Notes: generated from the letters alone by a model not told the origin. Numbered from the stretch's first letter, positions 42,091 to 56,016 are shown. The stretch is 64,000 nt of DNA from Symbiodinium kawagutii (GCA_009767595.1 VSDK01015717.1:636919-700918), one strand, 5' to 3'. A program made the numbers and translations.

Positions 42091-45000
42091 TGGCTAACTA
42101 GATCACTGTAGGGGATATGAACCAAAAATACCAGGGACAACACCGGTTGTTGATAATGATGATGGTTAATTAGTATGGATCTACAAAGGGTATTGATATA
42201 CGATTAGAATATTATGGTTGATGATAGTTGCTGATGATGGTTTATAATAGCTACTGGTGGTTACTGATGATGGTCAATAATGGATTGCTAAACGATCAAC
42301 AATCATGGTTCATCGATGGTTAAGTCTGGGGGACAACAGCTAGCAATGGGGCATGGTTGATGATGAGGATGATGCTGGTTAGTCATGGTTAGTAATGATG
42401 GTTAATAAATGACTTTTGATTAAAAGTGATGGTTCATCATGGGCAGTAACAGTGATGATGATGGCTTCTGACTACCAGTGGTTGACAAATAGTCAACTAT
42501 GGGTTTCTAACTATATCGATTCCCTATCTATAAACATGCTATAAAACTAGCAACTTATATCGATTACCTAGCTATAAACCATTTTCCATTGTGCGCAGAT
42601 AAGTCTGTTCGACTTGTGCGTACTGGCAAGCCTTTCCCAGACATCAACTGGATCTCTACGCCCCAGCTTCAAGAGCAGCAGCAGGAAGCAAGGCCAGGTC
42701 AAATCCATCAGCTTGAAGACGATCACGAAGAGCTGCTGGAAAGTCACCGTCATGAGTCAAATCAAAGGCATGTTCACGGAGCATGCTATGAAAAGCATGC
42801 TGAACATCAATGAAAACCACAGCATGACTGGTATTCCGCAGCGCACATATATGACGGTAGCTGCGAAGCATGCTGGTGGCAAATGCTGTTTGTAGGCGAG
42901 GGTAACCTCCCATCTGTGAGTCAAGTTTGTGCTTCAAAGCACCTGGTAGCATGGCTTCACGCATCAGCAAGTGATTGAGCTTGCCCACAGCAGCCAAGAG
43001 CATGATTCCACGGGCATTCTGAACAGAGATGGCTCCTGGTCGTTTGCCAATCGTATGAAGGAGACCACCCTTGAACTGCAATGGCTCAGCAGAGGTGAGC
43101 CAAATCTTCAAAATAAGAGGGTACAAAGTACGCGATAGGGTAGGAATGGCAGCACGAAGGCTATCAATGCTCACACGATCAAGCCCAGGTGCTTTCCGAG
43201 GTTTGGCTTTCAAGCAAGCCCTCTCCAACGCCAAACATGAGGGAAGTTCATCAGTAGGAATCTGGAGGGGGGCATCTGCAAGAGCCTGATTCTGTCTTCA
43301 GCCTACGATCTCTCCAACTCAAGTCTTTTTCAAATCAGAAAGGTTTGTCGTGGGCGCGGAACAACAGCTTATTTGAAGAGATAACATTACAGAATCATTT
43401 CTATCCTGTTCCTCCACGGCCTGAGGCGACTCATCACTACCCTGAAGGAGCAGAGTTGAAAATCCACTGCCTCTCCGCAAGGCGCCGGGCAGCGGATGCG
43501 TCGCCAACCTTCAGCTCCACTGGCCAGGTCGCCACCTGATGACCATCGTCTCCGTTGCAAGATGGGCCGAACAGAGACGTTGCTCACTGATGAGCCACAA
43601 ACTTTGATACACAGCGTCCAAACCAGTTGGGTAGATGGACGTGTGCATCCACGGCTTTCCTTCTCCAAGGCGCCGGGGTTCCCGCTGTGGCCGGTGAATT
43701 CTTGCCAGGCACCACCTCTTGGCTGGTGAATTGTTGGCATAGACCAAGCAACTGTTGGCTATAGATCAAGAAGAAGCAACAGTGCCAGTGCACCCTTGCA
43801 GCGCCTGGGATTACGGCGGATTAGACATTTATATCCATTAATTTTCTATAAGAATTGGTTGGTACCTTGCAACTGCACGGCTTCCCACCATGCCGCAGCT
43901 CCGTGGCGACCCGCCTCTCCAGCAGCCATCGCACCGCTTGGAAGGCCTCGCCCAGACGCTCTGAGAGCGTCAGGGCCAGCAAGCCGTAGCCGGTCATCCT
44001 GAGCGCCGTAGCGGTGTCATGGGGAGGTGCCGTGGGGGATCATCCGTGGCGGGTAGTCGGGGTGAAGGTGACCATGGTGGGTGAGCCATGGTTAGGACCC
44101 CGGTTATAACCATGGTTTAGTAACCATGGTTGTTAAGCCATGGTTGGTTAGTAACCAGGGTTGTGAGCCTACTTAGTTAGCCAAATTGGTTGATAACTAG
44201 ACTATCTACTGAGCAAATGATCGATAGTGGGTTGTTTTTTGCAGCCCTATTTGCTGCATTTGAAGCTGGGCCAACCCATAAGGCAATAACGCCGTACCAG
44301 CAGAGCGCTTCAAAGCATCAGCCAGTTGAGCTTCACTTTCCACAAGTAGCACTTCTGCTATGTGTTTGTAACTTAACCCACGGTAGCTATGATTCAGAGA
44401 ACTATTGATAGCTAGCTATAACTACGTAGTTTCAACTGCTCCCCCACTTCTCATGGATTGACCCACTAGCTTTTCGCAAATTACTATCGCATTATCACGA
44501 CAAATTTCCAGTGCAGAGTATCTCGTTCGCTCAAATGGCTTTTGCGGAAGCTCCAGTAGCAACTCTTCCCAGGAATTCCTAATATGGTAATGTGAATGGA
44601 TTTCCAATCAAACATGATTTCAAGCTTGATGCTCGAATTCAAAATCGTCAAATGATGCTGCTCAAAAGGTGTTCAACTGGATGCATGAGTTGTGTAGCAA
44701 CATCTTCCAGCGCCGTGCGGGCTCAATGATCGCATTAAAAAACTCTCACCTCAAATGCATCGCATACGTCCCTGTCCGACAGCCAAGTTACTCGATGTCC
44801 ATGCTGTTCTTCGCACCTGCAAAAAAAACAAACTGCTGAACAAAAGCATGATTTCATTACAAATGCTGTTTTCGTTATAGGAAAGCACCCAAGGAAAACG
44901 ATATGACGCCTCTGCAAATGATCCTGCACCATGTTAAATATCCTTATCGAACACATGGGTGTTCCTCTAAATAGGGGACCCGGAAATTATCCAATATTTA

Positions 45001-48000
45001 TCTTTCATAGTAATGAACCATCCATTACTTGGGGGACCCTTAATCTTAATAAACCACCACATAAGAAATAAGCTAAGGGTGCAATCGAGTCCGGATGCAA
45101 CGGCCCAACCTTTGAATCCACAAGAACCAACTGCGACCACAACGGCAAGATCAGTGGGATGAAGTGGCAGTTATTACTTTTAGAACAATGGTAAATGACG
45201 GCATATAATGATGGTGAAATGATCGTTTACATGATGTTTTTGCTTGATGATATCTGAATGCTTGGATGTGCACAACTCGGATTATAACTGGGATATGTCT
45301 ATGGGTCAAGTAGTTAACAATCAATTCCAAGGGGGATAATAACCAACAATTATACTTACGGTGGGGTTAAGTCCCATCACCCGGCGAAAAGTCCCATCAC
45401 CCCAAGCAAATCCCAATGGCACAGCATGTCTCAGCAGACGCCGTTTTGTTCAAAGATTTGATAAAAATGTGCGAAAGTGTGCGCACGGCAGCAAAACACG
45501 CATGTTTCAACGCAATGATCCGCATGAGTTCAGACGCAAATCGCAATGGCACGTCGGCTGTCACGCACACAATCAAGCAACCCCAGGATTCCCAAATCCC
45601 ATTGGGACAGCGCCATTCACAACTCATTTTTGCGAGATAACCTTAGCAAATCCCAATGGCACAGCGTGTCTCAGCAGAGGCCTTTTTAGTCGAAGATTTG
45701 ACGAAAAATGAAGGTTGCCGCAGCAAATCCCAATGGCACAGCGTGCCTCAGTACTTGTCTGCGTTCAAAGAATTTGCAACAATATTGCACGAGCCTGCTC
45801 CATGTGTGACTGCGCGACGGCCCGGTCGACCAAACCAGGCGACCGAGACCATTTCCAAAAAGGAAGTTTCACATGAAGCAGCAACCCCCAATCCTGCACA
45901 TTGGACAACCTATTGGCTATGTCTAACGCCTTGTCAGAATCTATGAGAGCGCCGCTCATAACAATGATATAATCTCACCGCGATCCTGATGGCGCACCAG
46001 CAAGCAGCAGCAGCAAGAAGCAGCAAAACACAATGTGAGGGATGCTTTACATGGTGTTAAAACCAATTGCTTGGAAGCTGATAATATAACCCAATGTGTC
46101 CGAAACACTGCGCGCACGCATGAATTTTTAACGACGTCTTAGATTCAAAATTGTCGAATAAACCAAAATTCACTGAAAACTACTACAAAACACTGCGGGC
46201 ACGCAGGACTGATGCGACTTCTCGCGACATGATGCGACTTAACCTCTGCGCTAGTAGGGAATACAATGGCTAATGATAGTCCACCACGGGTACAGGGTTT
46301 CACCCACAACCATGAAACTGCTTCACCATCACCAGTAGCCACTCATCACCTATCAGTCAATAACCATCAGCGATGCTAAACAAATGACTTGATTGTGCCA
46401 ACCAATGCTTAAGGTTTCAACCAATAACTCATCAACAACCAGCAACTAAGTATCAATCATCACAAAAAGGCGATCAATTCTAGAAGAAATAAATTCAAGT
46501 CACCAACAACCATCAACTCTTAATGACCCTCCAGTACTCCGTTCGGACACCCCGCAACGGTGGCTCCACAGGGCTGCAGTGCTTGACTCCCACCTTGGGT
46601 TTTTTCGTCCTGCGTCCAAAAGCGGTGGAGGCCGCTGGTGCTGGACACCGACAAGACCTGCCAAGCAATCGAGCCACCAGGGAACCTACAAACTGTTGAC
46701 TTGGGTGATTTATGGTGGCTTGACCAGGGTAACTAGCAAGTTTGTAGCTTGACAATAGTTGACCAAACTGTGAACTTGGGTGATTTCACCCCTGGGTAAC
46801 TAGCACTTCTGGTCAACACAATAGACACAAAAAACTATAGTTGGTACTGAGGCCCAGGGTCATCAACTGCATGAACCCCGAAGCAAAGTCTTCCTCACTT
46901 ACACGAGCACATCTGATGCAGCTTTGAAGGCTGCAGCTACAGGGATATTCAGGATCGATTCTGCAGTGAGAACTGTATGCGGGGCAGCATGTGTGTCATG
47001 CCCTTGTACGGCAGAAGCAGCATTCAAAATGGCAAAATACACCCCAGCAGATCACCCTTTGCGAAATATCCGGACGCATCCGGAATGGTGCACCAATTCA
47101 CAGAGCGACGCGACGGGTGCCCTTCCTTTCTGGAGGAAAAAACAAATACTATATATAGAAAATCAAAGAAAGCGCTATGATTATGGATATGCCCATCTTC
47201 TTGCTTAATGGCAAATCTATACGCCTGTGGGTCAAAATTTGTTTCTAGCAAACATCCCTTACAGCGTAATGGTTGTTTTGGGATGTTCACCTACCGATTT
47301 CTTGATTGGTTCATATTGACCCATGGCCATATACTAAGAATCGCTCCCCTAAGATCAAACATCACAAGCTATTCATAGGTCAATTGAAGATGGTATGTTA
47401 ATACAACATACCACTTTGTCACCGGGTGCCACAGTGAGAAAATAATGCCTGTTCTGTAAAGGAGAGGGCTGCTCCATTGAAGTTGAAGGTTGATGATCTC
47501 TTGGGGGAGCGAGGCAAGTTGTAGGAATACCCATTTAGACTGGTTCGCTACTAGCCCCTTCGATGATTTATGTGGGGGCGAGCGTTGTGATTCCCGTGAT
47601 TTGCATATGTAGCAATGACCAATGGCTAGGATATACCACCAACAATGATACAGCATGGCAACTGTTTGGCCAATCCTTGGTAAATCAAACTCAATGCAAT
47701 CTGGCAGCCCCAAGAAGATTGGCACCTCTGTTGCGACTTGATCATTGCTCCAAAGTCCTGTGCGGAACCATCGCTGGTCAACGATTGCTTCAATCGACAG
47801 CGGATGCCGCCGCCAAACTGACTAAGGAGCCATGGGGTAAGATAGGAAACCCAATCTGTGCGAAAACCCAATATAACACGTAGGCTTGGCGCTATCAATA
47901 CAGAGTTGAGTTCTTTGTGGTGAAACATACTGTACTTAACTATTGGTTATGTACCAACAATGGGCCGTAAGTGGGTTTGATACTGGTTGCAATTGAAACA

Positions 48001-51000
48001 ACCCAACCGCCAAAAAATGTCGAATGCTCATCCCAAACGGCTGGTGGAACGGGGTACTGACACTCTGTGGGGATTTGAATGAATAGGCAACGATTGGGTG
48101 CTTGGAACCATATCCAGCAGTGAGAGGGACAAATGTGCTATCATACAAGCAGCAAACACTTGTGATCAAGTTTGCCATTGCATAGAACATAGGAATTCAA
48201 CGGTCAGCGCAGTATACTTCATATGCATGAACATGCACAAGCATGGTACTGGCATTTTCTTTTGTTCTTCAACTGCTCTTGGCCAGCATAAAAAAATACC
48301 AGAGTAAGCCCCGTCTGCAAATGGGCAGTTTCCACTATGCTCATGACTTGGTAAGCCATGGTAGGGTGGACTATCAACCACTGGCTGGCGAGCGACCTCT
48401 CAGAAACTTGCAATCTTGCCATCCCAGTTATGTGTTTGAGGGGGGGGGGTTGAGGTCAACCTTTGTTAGATATCGAATTCCCATTATTACATAAATACAC
48501 ATATCGTGATTTTGAAAAAGGCTTAACAATGTTGAATAATAGCGGAAAATAAGCAACAAACTCATGGTTGATGATTTGTAATGGTTGATCCCAGCTCCTA
48601 ATCAACCACCGCGAATTTACCTGGAAAGCAGCATGTCTATCATCAAACATGGGTGGTCTATTAATAGGTTAATCAGCTAATCCACTTATATAATGGATTG
48701 CGATATGAAGCCGATGGCTACTTGATCAGGTTCATAGATTTTGCAGTTCCTCGTTGACAATCAACCAGGTTATATTTATCTGACTAGCTACCATCAATCG
48801 TTACAGGGTGGGCCCCCTAGTTGGCGAAGTTGGTTCATAACTAGGGTAACTACCAGTTTTGGTAGATACAACTATAGTTAGATTGCTAATCAACCAGCTT
48901 ATAACTAGGGGGCTCACTTTGTCTCATCAATCATCCAAATCATATTCAATCTTCGTGCTGCCAAAAGGGACGGACGTCTCAAAAATACACAGCTGCTGCC
49001 AATGCATATTGGAATGCCAGATTTCGAATCATCAACAACAACTGCACCAGTAACAACAAGAGGACCGCTGACAAGCACCCTCTATGCCTTGGGTTGGCTG
49101 TAATGCCCCAAGGTTGACCGTTACTGGTTCATACAGTTATAAATTGGATTTTTGACCCACTCAAGTATTCTCATACAATGGTTTCTCAAGGATGGTTTGT
49201 TACTATAAATGGTTCATGTTGGATGATTTGGGGGTACCCCTATGACTTGAGAAACACCTACATCTACCATAAGCAGTAGTGATGACCAAAATGGGATAAC
49301 ACTCTGTATGCCCTTGGCAACTCTTAAATGTTAGCATCTCTCGGCGAATCTTCCCAGGATCTCCTGCAAGAAGCATGGCATGCGCGCGAAGCAGCACCTA
49401 GGACGCAAACACTGCGGAAAACTCAGCACAGGACGTTGCACTCTGGGGACACGTGGAAAACAACAATGAAGGATTAGCTGTTAATGGGAGATTTAGAAAG
49501 AAAAGTAGGATGGTAGCTGAAGAAAAGAGACCGGGAAACTGGAACATCCACCATGTACAGTTGTTGACTATTAAACGTTGCAATCTTTAGGGCCTGCCAG
49601 AGGGTACACATGACCATTTCCGAACAAGTAATACACCGGATGGGATGGGTGAAACTGAAGGTGCACTGGATTGCAATGGTGAGACCTGTGGGTGGTTCGC
49701 TGGCGCTGGCATGTGGTGATGGGGTGACACAGCGGGCTGTGGATCATCATGTTTGAGGGGACCTGGAGGATCTGCCGGACTTTGCCCCTCAAAAGTCAGG
49801 CTGTTTCTGTGCGGAGTTTGGGAATGCTGCAGGGCCGTGTGGGCCCCTCCGCACGCTTGGCCATTGCTCTTGGCCACGCAACACACATGCAGGTATTTGC
49901 AACTGGGATTTTGGCATACCCCCTGATTGTATCTCAAGCAAATCGTATGATGGACATTGTCCTTGATCAATTCAGTAATCCACTGGGCTCGACGTCCCAA
50001 TGAGCCTTGACCCCCCTTTCCGGATGAGGGTGCACTTGGTTTGCCGCTGCCTTTTTCTTTAGAGGATTTGCTCTTTCCTTTCCCCTTATTGATGGCTACA
50101 GCTGGCTGGGTCGCTTTGAGCGAGGGGCGCGGCTGCAGCAGGGCCTCAAGGTCAGATTGGACCTCAGTGAGTTCATGAATGCTGTCATCCATGGTCCAAC
50201 CCCTCAGGTTGAACAGCTCAGCAATCTTGGCCCAGATGGCCTGATCTGCGGCTTGCATTTCTTGCGTGTTAGGGCCACGCAAGCCAGTGTCGGTGTCATA
50301 CCGAGTGGATGCGATGCGGATGAACTTATGCACATACAGCTTGAGCACATGAAGATGCGCTCCTTTGCACAACGCAATGGCGATTGCTTGCAGCATGAGG
50401 ATTTGGGCCAGCTGAGCAATGCCTAATTGGTTGGGCAACTCACGGGTGGGCACATCATCCAGGATTAGATCTTGAACACTAAGGGATTCCAATTTAGCTA
50501 CCTTCTTGGGTCGCGTGAGGGAGTGCGACTCATGCGGATGCTGACTCAACCTGATGTTCCAAGGAATCCATTTCCAATCTTTCTTATTCAGTTGATGAAA
50601 GGTTAGTGCAATCAGTCTTGGTCCTGGGGTGGTCTGGGGGTCCAGGATTTCGGATGGGTAGGCTGCTTCAAAGGCCAATTGCAACTGCTGAAGCTGGTCA
50701 CTGGCCAGCCGTGCTGGAAAGGAATCGGACCATGATGGTCCGGGCTGCACTGGCGGTGCTGTGGGCGATGCTGCTGATGCAGGCACAACATGTGACTGCA
50801 GCTGATCATGGCAGAATTGCCAACACGAGCGAACGGACGCAACCTCCCTTCTAGTCAATGAGCGGCCTAAATCCGAGGTGAACTGATTGATGATGTTATC
50901 TAGATCAGCCATAGAATGAGCTATATGAGCAAAGGAAGGCGTGGTGAACGATTCCCCAATCAGAATGGCTTGCAAATCATCAGGGATGGCATGCTCCTGC

Positions 51001-54000
51001 ATGACCTCTTTAAAAGAGGTGGAAGCTGGGTCCTCTTCCATGGCGGGCGAGTAGGCTAAAAATAAAAAATGGATTCTGCGTTGTGATGAGATGGTGAACA
51101 AGGGCTCAAGGAAAAAAATGAGCAATGGGCCCCATTTTTCATGATACATAACACGACCCAATTTGGAGTCAGGTGGCTCTATCACATGGAACAACAAGTA
51201 ATGATATGGCATGTTGTGTGATGCTGAACAATTGCGGAATGGGAGAAATAACCCAGTGGGCTAATGACCTTCTAAAGGTGGCTTTGGGGGATACATGCAT
51301 GATGCCATGGTTGCTCAAAAGAGCAACAGCTGCGGGGCGACATAAAGTAAGATGTGTGAAATGGTTGCCAATTCCATGCGGCTTCACTGAGATGAGAACA
51401 CATGAAGCATGCAACATCAGGAAAAGAAAAGAAGAAAAAAAAACCAAAGAGAGCAAATGAGAAAGCCCTGCGATGCGGGAAGCAGCTCTTCTTTTTTCTG
51501 CCACTGGAACAGCTCACGGGTAGATGGCCGCGATCGTGTCACGCGGGGAACGTTGTGGGCTTTCCACATGGTGAGGATCTACAACGTCCCAGATGTTGGT
51601 GACTTCAAGCTGGGCCGCATGCAGCAATGTGCTCAATTGCTGCCCCACTTCACCCCCCACGGAGAGCTGGTAATCCAAGTCCTCCAAGAGATGGATCAGA
51701 TGAGGAAGCGCATTCGTCAAACCCTCCAGCTGCGGGAGTGAGCGAATGGATCGCAAACTCTTCCAGTCCAAAGTCCCATAGGGCAACTGCATCACCAGTG
51801 GCAGCTGCGCCGTTGGATCACGACCCTGGGTGCGGAAAGCTTTGGCAACCTGGATGGCATTGAACACCTCAAGGATTTTGGCTAGATAGGGTGGAATGCC
51901 CACCGTGGAGAACACCAGGTGCATGGTCTCCGTCAGCAAGTCATAGCCATGCCACAACGTGGCATCCAGAAACCGCAGGCTGCCAGAGGTGAAGATGAGC
52001 TGAATCAGAGCCAGCGACATGATGAAATGAAGAACGAAAAAAATGGCGAGTTAGAATCGAGCCAACTGCATGGTACACACAAGTGACCAAGTGATTGGCA
52101 TGAACCCCAAAAGGAATGAATGAGCCAAAGTTAGATGTTGAGTGTAGAAGGAGCGAAGAAGAAAAACAAGAGTGAATGGAACAGCTGTTCGAGCAGCTAA
52201 AGGTTTAAGGCTGGTGAATGAGCATGTGCAGTAGTGTCAGTTGAAACAGTGGCTGTGAGCCTTCACGTGAATTATGCAATGACAGTGTCACAGCTGAACA
52301 AGGACTGCATTGTGAGATTTTTCCCTGCAATCGATGGAGCTGAGCTTAAGTATCTAATAGTGGTGAAACGTTCCAATGCATGCTTTGCGTTGACACAGGC
52401 GGCAGCCTTCTGGAAGTTCGTCAAGAAGGTCGAATGCGCCCAGGGCTCCACAACGCGGTTTGAAGCCAAGTGCACAGGCTGTGTCTCGCGTGGCGATGTG
52501 GGCCACATGAGTAGCCCGAAGGTACCTGATGCGCGGAGCTGAGGGCAACCTGCTGGCTTGATACGGGTCAGAAATTGCAATGGGCGAATCTTGATGGTCA
52601 TCACTGCACGACACGGGGGATGAAGGAGCGGAGAACATGTGGTTAGCAACCAAATCACTAAGATTATCAGGGGAAGGACTGGCAGGAGCCTCAGCTGGCG
52701 GAGCCGGGGTCGTTAGCATGGTCCAATGTCCTAAGGTATCAGGCCAGGTGGTCACCTGAAATATTAGGTGTTGAAAGGCAAGGGGTGTTTGGGAACCACG
52801 AGCCAGAGGGATGGCTGGAATCCAGCCATCAGCGATTGCCTGAATTGCAACATGTTGGGAATGCAGAAAGGCGTGAACATCATCTCTGCTATACAATTGC
52901 ACCGAATGCGAGAAGGTGTGATGGCCTTGAACGGCACGATCTTCCGGTGATACTCGAAGTTGAGCAAGCCATGATAACATGGTGCATTTGAGGCTGTGTA
53001 ATGTGAAATTATTCACCATCTGTTGAGTGAGAGGATTATCGGGTACCAAACTAATGCAATAGCGAAGCATTTTGAAGGCTTTACAATAAGGTAATGGGGC
53101 TGATATATTTTGGTGATGAAAATCACAAAAGAGAAAATCCGGTGTGGCAGCCAAGGTGGGATGAACATGATTCCATTGCACGTCGATCAACTCAAGCCAG
53201 TAGTAAAGCCAAGATTTATGGGAGTTCGGGGAACCAAAGAAACCTGGAAGGTTGACAGCAAAAGCCATACCTGTGCGACAGGTTTTAGTCCGAAAGGAAA
53301 AGCCCCTCAGGGAATCCCAATCAATTAATAACTTAGCCCAAGAAACATGTTGGGCATCACTGAACCGTAAGCTGGCCCAAAAACAAATGAGCGCAGCACC
53401 TAGAAACAAACGCGCTTCCACAGAATGTAGTCCTTGGATAAGCGCTAGTTCCCAATACTGCAGAACAAAGAGCGGTAACGGGAGCGCCTCACTGCGTTCA
53501 GTTTCCGAAAATGTCAAGGCTGCAAAGGGATGGATCCAAAGATCCGGCAGTGGGAGTTGCAATAATTTCACAGCCCACCTAAGGGCTCTGATACAAGAGA
53601 ATGAAGACATGCTTGCAATGGATTCATCAGGGTCATCTTCAATGCTCCACAAAATTTCAAGTACATCTTGCCATTAATTTAGCAATGTCGAGGTCCAAGT
53701 CAGTTACACATGCCATGAAGTGTAATACTTGGGGAAGATATTTCAAAAGTGTTGAGTCAGCATACGATGAAACAAGGCGGGTGAGCATGGAGCTCTGCAT
53801 AAGCGTGCCCCAAAAAGTTTGGAGCACAGGACTGCATGCAAAGACAAGAGTACACAGTTGAGTGAACAAACGCAAAGCAAGCTCCCGCTTCTGGGAATGC
53901 ACAATCTGATGCGTGACAAATTGCGGCGATCCACTACTACTAGTATGTTGAATGGGATTTTTTGAGGGAAATCGTGAAGCCTTCAGTGGTGTTGTACTGG

Positions 54001-55984
54001 TGGAATTACTCCTAGGTGGAGGCCATTGAGGATCCAGCACTGGGCGAGGCAATGCTGAAGGATATGGCTGGCTTCTGCGCGAGGACCTGAAATCAGGGCG
54101 TGGCAATGCTGGACCACAGGGTGATGGATGCAAAGGCGAAGTGGGTAACCAGTGGGGCACAGGCAAACCTACTGGTGGTCGCTGAAGGGATGATGGCCGA
54201 ATTTGACTAACTGGGTGATGGGAATCAAGGCGATGCGATGCAAGGGCACGATGATGCGGCGGTGCACTCTGAGGGCGCACAACCACTGAAGGCTCAGGCT
54301 GCTGATGTTGGCGTCGAAATCGTTTCACGACGCACACAGGGGGCACGGCCATCAAAGAGTGGAGCTAAGAAATCAAAAAGGATAATTAGAGTGATTGAGT
54401 GCAATATACAGTGCAAGGATTTAGAATATGCTAGAAAGGCAAATGACATGCATGCAATGCTCTGAAACTGCCATGCGTGATGCAATGCCGTGTTGTGACT
54501 TGGAGCCAAAACAAGGTTGGATACAAGTTGTAAAACAGACGTGAACAAGTACACAACCAAATTACAAAAAATCCTTGTTTAAACTAAAGAACAAATTGGT
54601 CACCAGCACCGGAACCAATCAAATCATGGACTAATTGTCTGAAGTTAAGAAGGGCTGAAAGTAATGCCAACAAATGCTTCACCAATCCCTCTAAGGAAGA
54701 TTCTTCCTCAAGCAAACATTCCACAATGGGATCAAAATGGGAAATCTTGTACCCAGGGGAGAGGATCCAACTGCTTTCCCTGGAAAGTCTACAATAAACC
54801 AAAGCGAACACATAGCTAAATTCATACTGATTGCAAATTAGGTTCAGATCCTCAGGAATGATGCATGTATGTTTTTGCATGTTAGAATATCTTTCATTTT
54901 GCCTAATGCTTGACGAAACAGTGAGTGTTGTATCTTTGGCACGCCAGTCGATTCGCCATGGTTTCATTGACTAATAGTTCCTCTTTTGCACAACCAACAA
55001 AGCCCTATGGCAGTAGATCAGTTCATAGCATACAGTTTTTGTCTCTGCCCAGCAAAATGTGCGCGCCTATGCTGCCATGTTCCCCTGCACAAGAAGGATA
55101 TACGCTGCTAATGCATACCCAAACAGTCGCACTTGGACCCTTGCGTCACATGGTTCTGCCCCACAACCATAGGACCATCTCGATGATTGGTTGATGGCAA
55201 CAGTCTGCCAAACTCCACCAGGATATCCATGATGCAGGACAGCTGAGAAATGTGATTGCCTCATACCGTCAAGGTTGCTTCCAGATGTATGTACTTATGG
55301 TGGTTTCTCAATACATAGGGATATCCCCAAATCATCTAATATTAACCATTTATGGTAGTAAACCATTGATTTTGGAAGTTCACTATTTTGAGAAACACCC
55401 ACATCTTGAATATGTCTGGTCGCTTTTGGAATGCGAACTAAAGGCATCCGCAAGCTTAGTAGATACCGTCTTCAAATTGCTATACATATAGTTGCAAAAA
55501 AGCATGAAACCACCCAGTGACCTCGGTCATATTATTTCATTTTACAAGTAAATGTGGGCAAAATGCTGGCAAATATAGGGCAACCGAAGAAGCGGGGTTG
55601 GGGGGGAAGCGGGGTGCGTGGCATAATTTGACCGATTATTTCTATCTGGTTGAACATCTACCTGGGACCCTGCTCATCCTGGCAATGAGCTACTTTGGTT
55701 GTCCGAAAATATACCCTCAATCTCAAGTTTGGATCAGTTTGGTCACACCAGGCGCCCCCGCAGTGTACGAGTCGTCCGTGGACGTTTGCCCTTCCAAAAA
55801 CGTCTTCGCTTTGGACAGCGCGGGCGCCAACGTACTGAGTCCCAGGGAAGGCGTCATGGCCTGTGCCTGGGCGGGCGCGGATTGGCACAGGGTTGCTGGA
55901 ACTACGGAGGATCAGTTCAACCGAGGCCCCTCTTGGTATGTGATCTATAAATAATATTTGTACATATATCAATAAATAAATAAA

Positions 55985-56016
<32 letters not shown>

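Larger units (their letters stand above)
49587..54967 (-). mobile_element. Tyrosine-recombinase element nested in an A2M-gene intron, no reverse transcriptase seen
   Basis: Four minus-strand reading frames in a row lie entirely within the intron between e6 and e7. They are a 127-residue protein (54967-54584), a tyrosine recombinase (54355-52354 with one frameshift), a 168-residue protein (52020-51514) and a CCCH zinc-finger Gag-like protein (51041-49587). Tyrosine recombinases mobilise Crypton and DIRS elements. Gag-like CCCH proteins fit DIRS-type retroelements, but no reverse transcriptase, RNase H or methylase frame is visible. The frames have no in-frame stops other than at the frameshift, unlike the other remnants here, so the insertion looks young. 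I found no terminal repeats by eye; the outer limits are those of the reading frames. Confidence 0.7.

Noticed and set aside
43866..43914. Extension of e9 to a GTACC donor (VATELRHGGKPCSCK)
   Set aside because: In frame and with a good GT donor, but it would separate WLLERR from GGGFRSTQ; the GC donor 49 bases earlier restores the family sequence.
46528..46657. e8 read as SVSSTSGLHRFWTQDEKTQ
   Set aside because: Attractive because of a possible HW-like motif, but it needs a GG donor; the chosen frame uses GA donors on both sides and fits phase.
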